Source of the DNA: a virus
DNA: 31,837 nucleotides
Strand: one strand, 5' to 3'
Virus record (IMG/VR): IMGVR_UViG_3300046804_003924
Span: 1-31,837 of that record
Shown: positions 5,077 to 13,711 of the stretch, piece after piece
Numbering within the stretch: position 1 is the first letter of the stretch
Layout of the letters: every line of letters starts with the position of its first letter
Position numbers and translations under genes: made by a program
Notes under the pieces: model-generated
What the model was told of the DNA's origin: nothing
The model's input: only the letters and a program-made list of their open reading frames with translations
The model's database searches: none

Positions 5077-6129
5077 ATGAGTCAGTATATGAAGAAAGCA
5101 CTAGTGCTGGGTGCTGGTGGTTTCATTGGAAGTCATATGGTTCGCAGACTGCGTTCCGAAGGATATTGGGTTCGTGGTGTAGACCTTAAGTATCCAGAGT
5201 ATTCAGAGCACGAAGCGAATGAATTTGTTCGTGGAGATCTACGTGATGTTGATTTTGTTCGCCGTGTTCTTGAATATAAAGGTGATCGTGGAAACTTTTA
5301 TCACTCAGTTCCCTATCGTTATATTCAGTCATTTGATGAGATCTATCAGTTTGCTGCTGATATGGGTGGAGCAGGTTTTGTATTCACTGGTGACAATGAT
5401 GCCGACATCATGCACAACTCAGCAACAATCAACTTGAATGTTCTGGAAATGCAACACCAGATGAATGAACGTCTGGGTAAGAACAGCACCAAGATCTTCT
5501 ATTCTGGATCTGCGTGTATGTATCCAGAGCACAATCAACTAGACCCTGATAATCCCGATTGCCGTGAAGAGTCAGCCTACCCCGCTAACCCAGATTCTGA
5601 ATATGGTTGGGAGAAACTTTTCTCAGAGCGACTCTTTTTCGCTTATCATCGTAATTACGGGATTCCTGTACGGGTTGCTCGTTATCACAACATCTTTGGT
5701 CCTGAAGGAACCTGGGACGGTGGACGTGAAAAAGCACCCGCAGCAATCTGCCGTAAAGTAGCATATCTTCCAGAAAAGGGTGGTAGTATTGATGTGTGGG
5801 GTGATGGAAAGCAAACTCGTTCATTCCTTTACATTGATGAATGTATTGAAGCAACCCGTCGTCTAATGGATTCCACCTTTATTGGTCCAGTCAACATTGG
5901 ATCTGAAGAGATGGTGACCATTGATCAACTGGTTGACACTGCTGCTAAGGTTTCTGGCAAGACTGTTGAGAAGAATCATATTCCTGGTCCTCTGGGTGTT
6001 CGTGGTCGTAATTCAAATAACGACGTGATCCGCAGAGAACTTGGATGGGATTATTCTCAGACTCTGGAAGAGGGAATCCGTAAGACTTATGCATGGATTA
6101 GTGAGCAAATCAATGCGAAAAAAGTTTAA
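5077..6129 (+). CDS. GDP-mannose 3,5-epimerase-like SDR enzyme
   Basis: 350 aa extended short-chain dehydrogenase/reductase. The NAD-binding GAGGFIG is at residues 12-18. The sequence follows the GDP-mannose 3,5-epimerase family closely: QFAADMGG, FYSGSACMYPE with the acid/base Cys C147, YGWEK with Y176 and K180, the substrate segment GGREKAPAAICRK (K219), WGDGKQTRSF and VNIGSEEMV. These enzymes turn GDP-D-mannose into GDP-L-galactose and GDP-L-gulose in the cytoplasm. It opens the glycan operon. ATG 5077 is used; ATG 5089 (MKKALVLG) is an equally possible start. Family assignment strong, exact product inferred. Confidence 0.85.
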   Translation: MSQYMKKALVLGAGGFIGSHMVRRLRSEGYWVRGVDLKYPEYSEHEANEFVRGDLRDVDFVRRVLEYKGDRGNFYHSVPYRYIQSFDEIYQFAADMGGAGFVFTGDNDADIMHNSATINLNVLEMQHQMNERLGKNSTKIFYSGSACMYPEHNQLDPDNPDCREESAYPANPDSEYGWEKLFSERLFFAYHRNYGIPVRVARYHNIFGPEGTWDGGREKAPAAICRKVAYLPEKGGSIDVWGDGKQTRSFLYIDECIEATRRLMDSTFIGPVNIGSEEMVTIDQLVDTAAKVSGKTVEKNHIPGPLGVRGRNSNNDVIRRELGWDYSQTLEEGIRKTYAWISEQINAKKV

Positions 6130-6913
6130 TCTGGTTGGGGATACTTTTACACATCTAACTGGCGGAAATAAAGGATATTCTGTTCACGGTAAAGTATCCA
6201 AGTATATTGAGTGGGTCAAAGAAGGTGGTGATGCCACCTTCTATATTGACAATACGATCAATCAAGGAGTTCAGGATAAAAGACCTGGACTGAAGTATCT
6301 TTGGTTATTGGAATCTAAGTTCATCAAACCAGGAATGGTTGAGAGTATTATTGAAAATCGTGAACTGGTTGAAAGTACATATGAAGTTATTTTTACTCAT
6401 GATCAAAGACTTCTTGCTTTAGGTGACAAGTTTAAGTGGGTTCCTGCCCAAGGATTCTGGATTCAAGAACCAAAGATCTATGAAAAGTCAAAGATGATTT
6501 CTATGATCTCTTCTAACAAGAGAATGTGTGAAGGTCATGTAAAAAGACTTGAATGGATTGAAAGAATCGGAGATCAGGTTGATCTTTATGGGCGTGGATT
6601 CAACGAAATCACTCTGAAAGAAGAAGGTCTTTGTGATTATATGTTCTCGGTTGCGATTGAGAACGGTCAATATGAGACTTACTTCACAGAAAAACTTTTG
6701 GACTGCTTTGCCACAGGAACAATTCCTGTTTATCTTGGAGCACCAGACATTGGTAAACACTTCAATAAAGATGGTATAATAGATCTTACAGAAGAGTTTG
6801 ATGTATCTGAAGACATTTACTATTCCAAAATGGATGCCATCAAAGAGAATCTGGAAAAAGCAAAGGAGATGGAAATCCTAGAAGACTTTATTTACCTCAA
6901 TTACTTTAATTAA
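6113..6913 (+). CDS. Glycosyltransferase, GT10 (fucosyltransferase) type
   Basis: 266 aa. The C-terminal half carries the GT10 signature: the SNKRMCEGHVKRLEWIE region, DLYGRGFNE, the donor-binding stretch MFSVAIENGQ, and YFTEKLLDCFATGTIPVYLG. GT10 enzymes are alpha-1,3/1,4-fucosyltransferases using GDP-fucose; related GDP-sugars are possible. ATG 6113, overlapping the epimerase by 17 nt, is the natural start (MRKKFNLVG). A GDP-sugar donor fits the GDP-mannose enzymes nearby. Family confident, acceptor unknown. Confidence 0.82.
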   Translation: MRKKFNLVGDTFTHLTGGNKGYSVHGKVSKYIEWVKEGGDATFYIDNTINQGVQDKRPGLKYLWLLESKFIKPGMVESIIENRELVESTYEVIFTHDQRLLALGDKFKWVPAQGFWIQEPKIYEKSKMISMISSNKRMCEGHVKRLEWIERIGDQVDLYGRGFNEITLKEEGLCDYMFSVAIENGQYETYFTEKLLDCFATGTIPVYLGAPDIGKHFNKDGIIDLTEEFDVSEDIYYSKMDAIKENLEKAKEMEILEDFIYLNYFN

Positions 6914-6914
6914 A

Positions 6915-7565
6915 ATGGGACAAATTTATCAAGCAATCAAACCAAAAGAAGTCATTGAGACTTTTGGTATTAAAAACTTTGTAGAGACTGGCACAGGAAT
7001 TGCCGACAGTCTTTCTTATATTCTCAACGTTCGTCCAGACGATCTCAATGTTTATACGATTGAGTTGATGGATGAACTTCATAACAAGTTGGTAGAGAAG
7101 TTTGAGGGAACTCCTAATCTTCATCTCATCAAAGGATATAGTCATGTTGAGATGAAAACCATTCTGGAAACTCTGTCACCAGAACCAACTCTGTTCTGGC
7201 ACGATGCTCATTTCCCTGGTGCTGACTTTAATATCAATGGTGCTACTTATACGAGTGAACCAGATCCTACCAAACGAATTCCTCTTGAATCTGAATTGAG
7301 AGTTATTAAAGAAAGTGGTAGAGATATTTCAAAGGACGTGTTTGTTCTTGATGATTTGAGAGTTTATAAGGATGGTCCTTATGAAGGTGGAAACTGGGAC
7401 TTAAGGAAAGTTGCTGGTGCTGATGGAATTGATTTTGTGTATGAGTTGTTTGATGAAACTCATGTTATAATTGAATCGTATATTGCTCAAGGGTTCTTGA
7501 TTCTGTTCCCTGTTGATGCTGACCTTGAAGTTTGTAAAGATCTTATTGAAGGAGTTGTAAATTAA
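6915..7565 (+). CDS. Methyltransferase-like protein
   Basis: 216 aa with a class I SAM-methyltransferase-like fold outline: FVETGTGIADSLSYIL (motif I position, residues about 22-37), VYTIELMDEL (acidic residue after strand 2), NLHLIKGYS and TLFWHDAHFPG at the strand 4 position. Proteins of this kind in surface-sugar clusters are thought to methylate sugars, which I infer here. It starts 1 nt after the GT10 stop and shares a base with the next gene. The GxGxG motif is degenerate, so the exact family is not certain. Confidence 0.6.
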   Translation: MGQIYQAIKPKEVIETFGIKNFVETGTGIADSLSYILNVRPDDLNVYTIELMDELHNKLVEKFEGTPNLHLIKGYSHVEMKTILETLSPEPTLFWHDAHFPGADFNINGATYTSEPDPTKRIPLESELRVIKESGRDISKDVFVLDDLRVYKDGPYEGGNWDLRKVAGADGIDFVYELFDETHVIIESYIAQGFLILFPVDADLEVCKDLIEGVVN

Positions 7566-8542
7566 TGAAGTTTTTAATCACTGGAATCACTGGGTTTGCT
7601 GGTCCTCACTTGGCAAATCTTCTTCATAGTGAAGGTCACGAAGTCTATGGTTTGATTCGTCGTACCAATGGTATGGAGACTGATATTCGTGACGTAGTAC
7701 CCGATGAAGTCTACAATTCAATCACCTTCCTGTATTCTGATCTTTGTAACTATCGTTCGCTGCGTAATGTATTTGAGAAGTATCAGTTTGATGGTGTCTT
7801 CCATCTAGCAGCACAGTCTCATCCTCCTTCTAGTTTCCTTGATCCGATTGGTACAATGGAAACTAATGTGATGGGTAGTGCCAATCTGATTCAGGTGATT
7901 GTGGATCATCAACCAAACTGTAAGTTGATGTTCTGCTCAACATCTGAAGTTTATGGTAATGTTGGACAAGATGGTCGTAAGATTCATTGGGAAGATACAA
8001 TTCTTCCTGCCAATCCTTATGGAGCATCAAAGGCAGCGACTGATGTCTATCTTCAAGAACGCATGCAGAATGGATTCATCAAAGGATTCATCACTCGTGC
8101 TTTTTCACATACTGGTCCCCGCCGAGGTAAGATCTTCTCCATCTCATCTGATGCCTATCAGATCGCCAGAATGATGAAGGGTCATCAGGATCCTGTGCTT
8201 CTTGTTGGTAACTTAAGCACGACTCGTGTTGTGATGGACGTGCGTGACACTGTACGTGCTTACTATTTGGCAATGATTAATCCAGAAGTAACGAATCATA
8301 TCTTTAATATCTGTGGAGATACTCCTCGTAAGATGCAGTTCTTTACTGATAAGTTGATTGAACTGTCTGGTCTCAATCATGTGGAGCAAAAGATCCATGA
8401 ACCTTTCTGGCGTCCTCATGAGATTTACTATCAACACGGCGATTCTACCAATCTTGTAGAACTGACTGGATTCAAGGAAGAGTATGATATTGATACGACT
8501 CTGAATGATCTTCTCAAGTATTGGTACGACAAGATTAACTGA
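7565..8542 (+). CDS. GDP-sugar SDR enzyme (GDP-mannose 4,6-dehydratase / 6-deoxy-mannose reductase group)
   Basis: 325 aa extended SDR. GITGFAG at 7-13 binds NAD(P); LAAQS at 81-85; CSTSEVYG around 124-131 supplies Ser/Thr; Y152 and K156 form the YxxxK pair. SHTGPRRG and the segment VGNLSTTRVVMDVRDTVRAY are typical of GDP-6-deoxy-sugar enzymes. The two possible roles are dehydration of GDP-mannose to the 4-keto-6-deoxy intermediate, or its reduction (Rmd type); the TGPRRG and VGNL context leans to Rmd. Either would feed the fucosyltransferase-type enzymes. Which of the two is not decided by sequence reading alone. Confidence 0.75.
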   Translation: MKFLITGITGFAGPHLANLLHSEGHEVYGLIRRTNGMETDIRDVVPDEVYNSITFLYSDLCNYRSLRNVFEKYQFDGVFHLAAQSHPPSSFLDPIGTMETNVMGSANLIQVIVDHQPNCKLMFCSTSEVYGNVGQDGRKIHWEDTILPANPYGASKAATDVYLQERMQNGFIKGFITRAFSHTGPRRGKIFSISSDAYQIARMMKGHQDPVLLVGNLSTTRVVMDVRDTVRAYYLAMINPEVTNHIFNICGDTPRKMQFFTDKLIELSGLNHVEQKIHEPFWRPHEIYYQHGDSTNLVELTGFKEEYDIDTTLNDLLKYWYDKIN

Positions 8543-9264
8543 TGAATATTATTATTGATCAGGCAGGAGGACTGGGAGACATCTTCTTTATTCAGAAGAT
8601 CGCAACAGTTTTATCTCAAGAGCATACTGTTTATCATCCAGTCACTCCTTCTTGCTGGTCTGCTGGTGTTGATCAGATGATTACTAATTCTCATATTGGT
8701 GCTCAAGGACAACTCCAACTTCCTTCTGGTGAGGTTGGAGTTCTTGATTTGTCTAATGTTCCCAAACCAAGAGGATCTTGGGATGTGATGGGCACAAAGT
8801 ATGATGCTGTTGGAATCTCTTATGATGATTGGCAAGATTACTTCAAGTATGAACGTAATCCTGAAAGAGAAGAGAATCTTCGTAAGCGACTTGGATTGGA
8901 GAAGGGAGATCCTTTTATTTTTATCAATCCATATTATAGTGTCTACAAACCAATGAAAGGAGTTTATCAGCAAATTCCAGAAGGATATGATGGAAAGATT
9001 GTTGAGATGGATCCAAATATTCCTGGTGGTAAAGTTTTTGATTGGTGCTGGGTATTTGAAAATGCTGAAGAGATGCATTCTGTTGATACGTCACTTCATT
9101 ATGTGATGGAGACATTAGATCTCAAAGCAACAAGACTTACGATTCACCCACGTCATTATAAGTATTCGGAAAGAGTCTATGATGGGATTCTTAAGAAACC
9201 CTGGCAGTGGATTGAATATACAAGAGATGAATGGAGAGAGATGACTCCAATGGAGGTAGAATGA
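8542..9264 (+). CDS. GLGD-motif protein, possible GT9-like glycosyltransferase (copy 1)
   Basis: 240 aa starting MNIIIDQAGGLGDIFFIQKI. The GGLGD near the N-terminus sits where heptosyltransferases (GT9) have their GD motif. Other features shared with the next gene: DDWQDYFKYERNPEREE, FDWCWVFENAEE and a Thr-Ser then METLD end. It is shorter than true GT9 enzymes (about 330 aa). With a heptose kinase and nucleotidyltransferase in the same operon, heptose transfer is an attractive but unproven idea. Confidence 0.5.
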   Translation: MNIIIDQAGGLGDIFFIQKIATVLSQEHTVYHPVTPSCWSAGVDQMITNSHIGAQGQLQLPSGEVGVLDLSNVPKPRGSWDVMGTKYDAVGISYDDWQDYFKYERNPEREENLRKRLGLEKGDPFIFINPYYSVYKPMKGVYQQIPEGYDGKIVEMDPNIPGGKVFDWCWVFENAEEMHSVDTSLHYVMETLDLKATRLTIHPRHYKYSERVYDGILKKPWQWIEYTRDEWREMTPMEVE

Positions 9265-10013
9265 AAGTAGGATTAATTTACCAACCCTGTGGTCTTGGAG
9301 ATATTTTATTTCTTCAAAAACTGGCACATCATATGAAGGATCAGGGATATGAAGTCTATTGGCCAGTCGTATCTGAATTTGAATGGTTGAACGATTATAT
9401 TCCAGACTTTAATTTTATTTCCTGGGATGATAAAGAAGTAAAACTGACTCGTCCACCATTACCAGAGCACGTTCAGTTTCCTGGAATTGAGCATTATCTT
9501 CCAGAAAAGCAGACTGAAATCACTGATGAGTTGTTTTACTTCCAGGGTTTTGGAAATTATCAACCAATCATGGCAGGTAAGTATGATAGTATTGGAATGG
9601 ACTGGACAGATTGGAGAGATCATATTAAGTTTGTTCGCAATCAAGAAAAGGAAGATAAACTGTTTTATGATGTCCTAGGACTCAAAGATGATGATGTGTA
9701 CGTTCTTGTCAATCGTTACTGGTGTACAAGACCACAAGTTGAAATCTGTGATAGAATATCTGTAAATCCTGCTGACTATGGTGGAGCACAAGTCGTAGAG
9801 GCAAAGCATATTGAAGGATATTCTTTGTTTGATTGGTGTAAAGTCATTGAAAAGGCAGCAGCATATAACTTCATTGAAACATCCTGGAACTATCTCTTTG
9901 AGACCTCTGAACTATTTGATAAGGTCAAGAACAAACCAATGTTTCTTCATCACCGTTGGGGTGATTGGTCACAAACAAGATACTTATTCAATCTACCCTG
10001 GCAATACCAATGA
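9261..10013 (+). CDS. GLGD-motif protein, possible GT9-like glycosyltransferase (copy 2)
   Basis: 250 aa, tandem paralogue of the gene before it: MKVGLIYQPCGLGDILFLQKL, TDWRDHIKFVRNQEKEDKLF, LFDWCKVIEKAA and NFIETSWNYLFETSE line up with the same places there. ATG 9261 has a good Shine-Dalgarno (GGAGG, 9252-9256) and overlaps the previous stop. Function as for copy 1: a nucleotide-sugar-using transferase is likely, the donor is inferred. Confidence 0.5.
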   Translation: MKVGLIYQPCGLGDILFLQKLAHHMKDQGYEVYWPVVSEFEWLNDYIPDFNFISWDDKEVKLTRPPLPEHVQFPGIEHYLPEKQTEITDELFYFQGFGNYQPIMAGKYDSIGMDWTDWRDHIKFVRNQEKEDKLFYDVLGLKDDDVYVLVNRYWCTRPQVEICDRISVNPADYGGAQVVEAKHIEGYSLFDWCKVIEKAAAYNFIETSWNYLFETSELFDKVKNKPMFLHHRWGDWSQTRYLFNLPWQYQ

Positions 10014-10501
10014 TTAAAAAAATCAACTATCAAGAAACTGAATATCCTCACTTTCAAACGATTGGTAATGCTTCGCAGTTTGCAATTCCATTTGCCAAGC
10101 ACGTTTGTTCTGGGTTTGGGTACGACATTGGATGTATGAAACCTGAATGGTCTTTTCCTGGATCCACACCCATTGACTTAAGTTTTGATGATCCTTGGGA
10201 TGCGAACAATCTTCCAGAACAAGATCCTGATTATATCTTCTCTAGTCATTGTCTTGAACACGTTGATGATTGGGTTGAGACAATGAATTACTGGTATGAA
10301 CGTCTGGTAAATGGTGGAGTTCTTTTTCTTTATCTTCCTGATTATAGTCAGAAGTATTGGAGACCTTGGAATAACAGAAAGCATAAGCACGTTTTTGTTC
10401 CAGAGATGATTCATGATTATATGGTTGATCGTGGATATAATAATGTATTTGTTTCTGGAGTTGATCTTAATAATTCGTTTATGATTATGGGGGAAAAATG
10501 A
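10010..10501 (+). CDS. SAM-dependent methyltransferase-like protein
   Basis: 163 aa. GYDIGCMKPEW at about 37-47 occupies the SAM motif I place, DLSFDDPWDANNLPEQ the acidic loop, and DYIFSSHCLEHVDDWVETM is the hallmark strand 4 segment of type 11 methyltransferases, followed by WYERLVNGGVLFLYLPDYS. It would methylate a small molecule or sugar in the glycan pathway. The start overlaps the preceding stop (ATGA) and its end overlaps the next start. Confidence 0.72.
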   Translation: MIKKINYQETEYPHFQTIGNASQFAIPFAKHVCSGFGYDIGCMKPEWSFPGSTPIDLSFDDPWDANNLPEQDPDYIFSSHCLEHVDDWVETMNYWYERLVNGGVLFLYLPDYSQKYWRPWNNRKHKHVFVPEMIHDYMVDRGYNNVFVSGVDLNNSFMIMGEK

Positions 10502-10896
10502 AAATCATCTTTGTAAATGGTTGCTTTGACGTGCTTCATCCTGGACATATTCAACTGTTTGAGTATGCCAAGTCTCTGGGTGATTATTTGATTGTTGCGA
10601 TTGATTCTGATGAGAAAGTCTCACAGATGAAAGGTAAAGAGAGACCAATCTTTTCCCAAGAGGATCGTTCCAAAGTATTACAGGCAATACGTTATATTGA
10701 TGTTGTTCATATCTTTAATAGTAAAGAAGAACTTGAGGATTTGATAAAAACAATTAATCCTGATATAATGATTGTAGGATCTGATTGGAAAGGTAAAGAA
10801 GTTGTAGGTGGACAGTATGCCAAGGCAGTTCGGTTTTTTGACAGAGTTGGAGAATACTCAACAACGAGAACACTTCAAGGTCTTACTTATCGGTGA
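10498..10896 (+). CDS. Heptose-1-phosphate nucleotidyltransferase (HldE C-domain / RfaE2 type)
   Basis: 132 aa. NGCFDVLHPGHIQLF contains the HxGH catalytic motif (residues 14-17) of cytidylyltransferase-like enzymes; IVAIDSDEKVSQMKGKERPI and DIMIVGSDWKGKEVVGG are diagnostic of the RfaE domain II group, and YSTTRTL (residues about 120-126) is the nucleotide-binding end. It would activate D-glycero-D-manno-heptose-1-phosphate, normally to ADP-heptose. In many bacteria this is the C-terminal domain of HldE; here it is a separate gene placed before the kinase gene. Confidence 0.85.
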   Translation: MKIIFVNGCFDVLHPGHIQLFEYAKSLGDYLIVAIDSDEKVSQMKGKERPIFSQEDRSKVLQAIRYIDVVHIFNSKEELEDLIKTINPDIMIVGSDWKGKEVVGGQYAKAVRFFDRVGEYSTTRTLQGLTYR

Positions 10897-11611
10897 GTCT
10901 TGTAAAGACATTTATCACTATGGTGTCTGCGACAGGTTATGTGCGGAGGCACCTGTTCCTGTATTTGATTATAGAGCAGAAGAAACTCGCCCAGGAATGG
11001 CAGCAAACGTCAGAGAGAATCTGCTTGCTTATGGGTTGGATGTTGACTTTATTACCAATGATCCAGATCAACTGATTAAAAGAAGATTTGTAGATACAAA
11101 GTCCAATCAACTTCTTTTGAGAGAAGATCTTGGGCATCAGGTAGATGCTGTTGAAATACCTGATTGTAAAAAGTATGATGCTGTAGTCATATCTGATTAC
11201 TGTAAGGGAATTCTTGATCTTGAATCCATCGGTGTTTTGTGTGAAAAGTTTGGTGGTCCAGTTTTTGTTGACAGTAAAAATCCAGATTTAAAACACTTCA
11301 ACAATGCGATCATCAAGATTAATAATGATGAAGAAAACAAGATGAAGAGTCTTCCAGAAAATTGTGAACTTGTGGTCACGATGGGTAAGATGGGTGCAAA
11401 GTGGAAAGACAATGTATACAGATCTCCTCAAGTGGATGTGTTTGATGTTACTGGAGCTGGAGATGTTTTTCTGGCAACCCTTTGTTATTTCTACCTACAT
11501 ACTAGAGATTTAAATGTTGTCATACCAAAGGCAGTTTATCTGGCTTCCAAATCAGTTCAGCATATGGGAGTTTATATTTTAACTCAAGAAGATATTAATG
11601 AGGTTCTATGA
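10817..11611 (+). CDS. Heptose-7-phosphate kinase (HldE N-domain, PfkB family)
   Basis: 264 aa from ATG 10817. LLIGESCKDIYHYGVCDRLC, EAPVPVF and PGMAANVRENL follow the RfaE kinase N-terminus; the PfkB signature DVTGAGDVFLATL with catalytic Asp is near residue 213. It would phosphorylate heptose-7-phosphate at C1, upstream of the nucleotidyltransferase. The frame overlaps the previous gene by 80 nt; a later start (for example TTG 10838) is possible because the kinase core only begins at about residue 21. Overlap means tight coupling of the two steps. No GmhA-type isomerase is in the window, so the host or another region must supply the precursor. Confidence 0.82.
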   Translation: MPRQFGFLTELENTQQREHFKVLLIGESCKDIYHYGVCDRLCAEAPVPVFDYRAEETRPGMAANVRENLLAYGLDVDFITNDPDQLIKRRFVDTKSNQLLLREDLGHQVDAVEIPDCKKYDAVVISDYCKGILDLESIGVLCEKFGGPVFVDSKNPDLKHFNNAIIKINNDEENKMKSLPENCELVVTMGKMGAKWKDNVYRSPQVDVFDVTGAGDVFLATLCYFYLHTRDLNVVIPKAVYLASKSVQHMGVYILTQEDINEVL

Positions 11612-12486
11612 AAGTTTTAAATTTTGTAAGACCAGAAAATGGACTTACTGAAGATCCTTTATACTATTTAAATTTTGAAAAGTATGAGGATGTTGCCAGA
11701 GATTGCTATTTGTTCATGGCAGATTTTTATGGTGACTTATATTCTGGTCAGTATGAAGATAAAGAGAAAGTTGTTCTGACATTAGAAGAACCAAACTTTT
11801 GCGTTGTTCAAGGACCAAAGACAGTTCTTCATGAAAAGGCAGATACAATCCTGACAATTTGCCCTTACACTGCCGAACTGTTTGATAATAGAACTTTTGT
11901 CTTCTTTCCATTTAGTGAAAAGTGGATTTTGGAAGAAAGAGAAAAAACAATAGATGTATCTTATTTTGGAAGTCTTCCAAGATCAGTGCCTTGGGATAGT
12001 TATATTCAGAATGTCTTCACCAAATATAATTTTAGATTCGGTCACTATAGTATGGGCAATGTTGCTAGATGCTCATACGCAGATAAAATGATTATGCTGT
12101 CTGAAACTAAAGTGGCAGTCGTTCACGGTCTTTGTAATATTGACCCAGCAACCGCAGAAAATTATTACAACTTCCCTAGGGGTAGAGAGAATAAGGCATT
12201 CACACATATTGATCATGGAACAATGCCTCAAATTAAATCTAGAATGTTTGAAGCAGCATTTTCCAAGTGTGTGATTCTTTGCCAAAGAGATCCTTGGAAT
12301 CCAATTGAGTATTTCTTTACACCAGATCAAGACTTTATGTATTTTGATAATGAAGCAGATCTTGATAAGAAATTAGAATACATTATCAATCATTATGATG
12401 AATTTGACTCTATGAGAGAAAACGCTTATAATAAAGCAGTGAATAACTACACGACAAAACACTTCGTTGAAAAATATTTAATGTGA
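11608..12486 (+). CDS. Glycosyltransferase, GT-B (group 1) type
   Basis: 292 aa. The C-terminal third holds the segment typical of group 1-type transferases: MPQIKSRMFEAAFSKCVILC, then DPWNPIEYFFTPDQDFMYFD and a final helix with DLDKKLEYIINHYDEFDSMR, i.e. the donor-binding fold and the 'glycosyltransferase then helix' layout. The N-terminal half (for example VVLTLEEPNFCVVQG) is the acceptor-side domain and is less conserved. It starts 4 nt inside the kinase. Sugar and acceptor unknown. Confidence 0.7.
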   Translation: MKVLNFVRPENGLTEDPLYYLNFEKYEDVARDCYLFMADFYGDLYSGQYEDKEKVVLTLEEPNFCVVQGPKTVLHEKADTILTICPYTAELFDNRTFVFFPFSEKWILEEREKTIDVSYFGSLPRSVPWDSYIQNVFTKYNFRFGHYSMGNVARCSYADKMIMLSETKVAVVHGLCNIDPATAENYYNFPRGRENKAFTHIDHGTMPQIKSRMFEAAFSKCVILCQRDPWNPIEYFFTPDQDFMYFDNEADLDKKLEYIINHYDEFDSMRENAYNKAVNNYTTKHFVEKYLM

Positions 12487-13394
12487 ACAAGTATATTGTA
12501 ACGACAACTATTAATCCTCCGACTCTTGCTACGATCAAGTATTCACGGAAAGAGGATTGGACTCTGATTGTGGTAGGTGATACTAAAACTCCTCACTATG
12601 ATTATGAAAATCTAAATTGCATTTATCTCTCTCCAGAATATCAAGAGAAAACATATCCAGAGTTGAGTGAGACGATTGGTTGGAAATCTATTCAACGTCG
12701 CAACATTGGATTTGTTGAAGCATATAATCGTGGTGCTGATATTGTTGCGACCGTTGATGATGATAATATTCCCTATGATGACTGGGGAACTAATGTTATT
12801 GTTGGTGAAACTGTAGAGATTGATTTCTACAATACTGACCTGGGAGTTTTTGATCCACTGTCAGTCACGGAACACAATCAAGTCTGGCATCGTGGATTCC
12901 CAATTGATCTGGTTCCTTATAGGAGCAGAGTTTCTTATGGTGGCAAACTTAAGCGTAGAGTTCTTGTTCAGGCAGATCTATGGGATGGCGATCCTGATAT
13001 TGATGCGATGGCACGACTCTCTATTCGTCCTATCGTGAAGTTTGATAAGATTCAAGGTCCTTATGGATCTCTTTCTATCTCACCATTCAATAGTCAGAAT
13101 ACTTTCCTTGCCCGTGAGGTTATTCCTTATTATTCAGTATTCCCCCACGTTGGTCGGATGGATGATATTTGGGGTGGATATGTTCTTCAACATTATTTCC
13201 CCAAAAGTGTTGTTTATAATAAGGCATCAGTTTACCAAGACCGAAACGTTCAGGATCTTGTCACCAATCTTGAAAAAGAAATCATTGGATATAGGTACAC
13301 AACTGATTTGATTCGTGGTCTATCTGATTGGCAAGAGATTGTTCCGAAAGAAACTGTTGATTATTGGAATGCTTATCGGAGGTGTTTTGAGTGA
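12483..13394 (+). CDS. GT-A-type glycosyltransferase (reversibly glycosylated polypeptide/STELLO-like)
   Basis: 303 aa, GTG start. KYIVTTTINPPT is a GT-A first strand; VVGDTKTPHYDY, YLSPEYQE, IGWKSIQRRNIGFVEAYNRG and DIVATVDDDNIPYDDWG with the DDDN metal-binding motif match the superfamily of plant RGP/UDP-arabinopyranose mutase and STELLO-like proteins. The late segment HVGRMDDIWGGYVLQ is probably the catalytic acceptor side. It might be a true transferase or a nucleotide-sugar mutase. The GTG overlaps the stop of the GT-B gene. Confidence 0.65.
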   Translation: MNKYIVTTTINPPTLATIKYSRKEDWTLIVVGDTKTPHYDYENLNCIYLSPEYQEKTYPELSETIGWKSIQRRNIGFVEAYNRGADIVATVDDDNIPYDDWGTNVIVGETVEIDFYNTDLGVFDPLSVTEHNQVWHRGFPIDLVPYRSRVSYGGKLKRRVLVQADLWDGDPDIDAMARLSIRPIVKFDKIQGPYGSLSISPFNSQNTFLAREVIPYYSVFPHVGRMDDIWGGYVLQHYFPKSVVYNKASVYQDRNVQDLVTNLEKEIIGYRYTTDLIRGLSDWQEIVPKETVDYWNAYRRCFE

Positions 13395-13711
13395 AGTATG
13401 TGGTTGATATTGATGGGACAATATGCTCTATCACTGATGGTAAGTATGATGATGCTGTTCCGAATGAGGATAGAATTGCCAAAATAAATAAGTTGTATGA
13501 TGAAGGAAACCAAATCATTTATCTTACCGCTAGAGGTATGGGTAGGTCAGGCAACAATGCTGACCTAGCGAAAAAAATATTCTATGAACTTACAAGAAAT
13601 CAACTAGACCGTTGGGGTTGTAAGTATCATAAGTTATTTCTAGGTAAACCCTCTGGCGATTACTACATTGACGATAAAGGAATGAATGCCAATGAGTTCT
13701 TCGGAGATTAA
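13391..13711 (+). CDS. HAD-family phosphatase, small
   Basis: 106 aa, GTG start. VVDIDGTIC (D6 and D8) is HAD motif I, LTARGMGR is motif II with a Thr, a Lys in HKLFLGKPSGD is motif III, and YYIDDKGMN is motif IV with two Asp. All four are present, so it is probably active. Such compact phosphatases occur in capsule operons. Here it could remove a phosphate from heptose-1,7-bisphosphate (the GmhB step between the kinase and the nucleotidyltransferase), but that substrate is a guess from context. Its end overlaps the next gene by 26 nt. Confidence 0.72.
   Translation: MKYVVDIDGTICSITDGKYDDAVPNEDRIAKINKLYDEGNQIIYLTARGMGRSGNNADLAKKIFYELTRNQLDRWGCKYHKLFLGKPSGDYYIDDKGMNANEFFGD

Noticed and set aside
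8611-9078. 155-codon minus-strand reading frame
   Set aside because: Antisense to a coupled operon gene with a recognisable motif; no promoter or RBS supports it.
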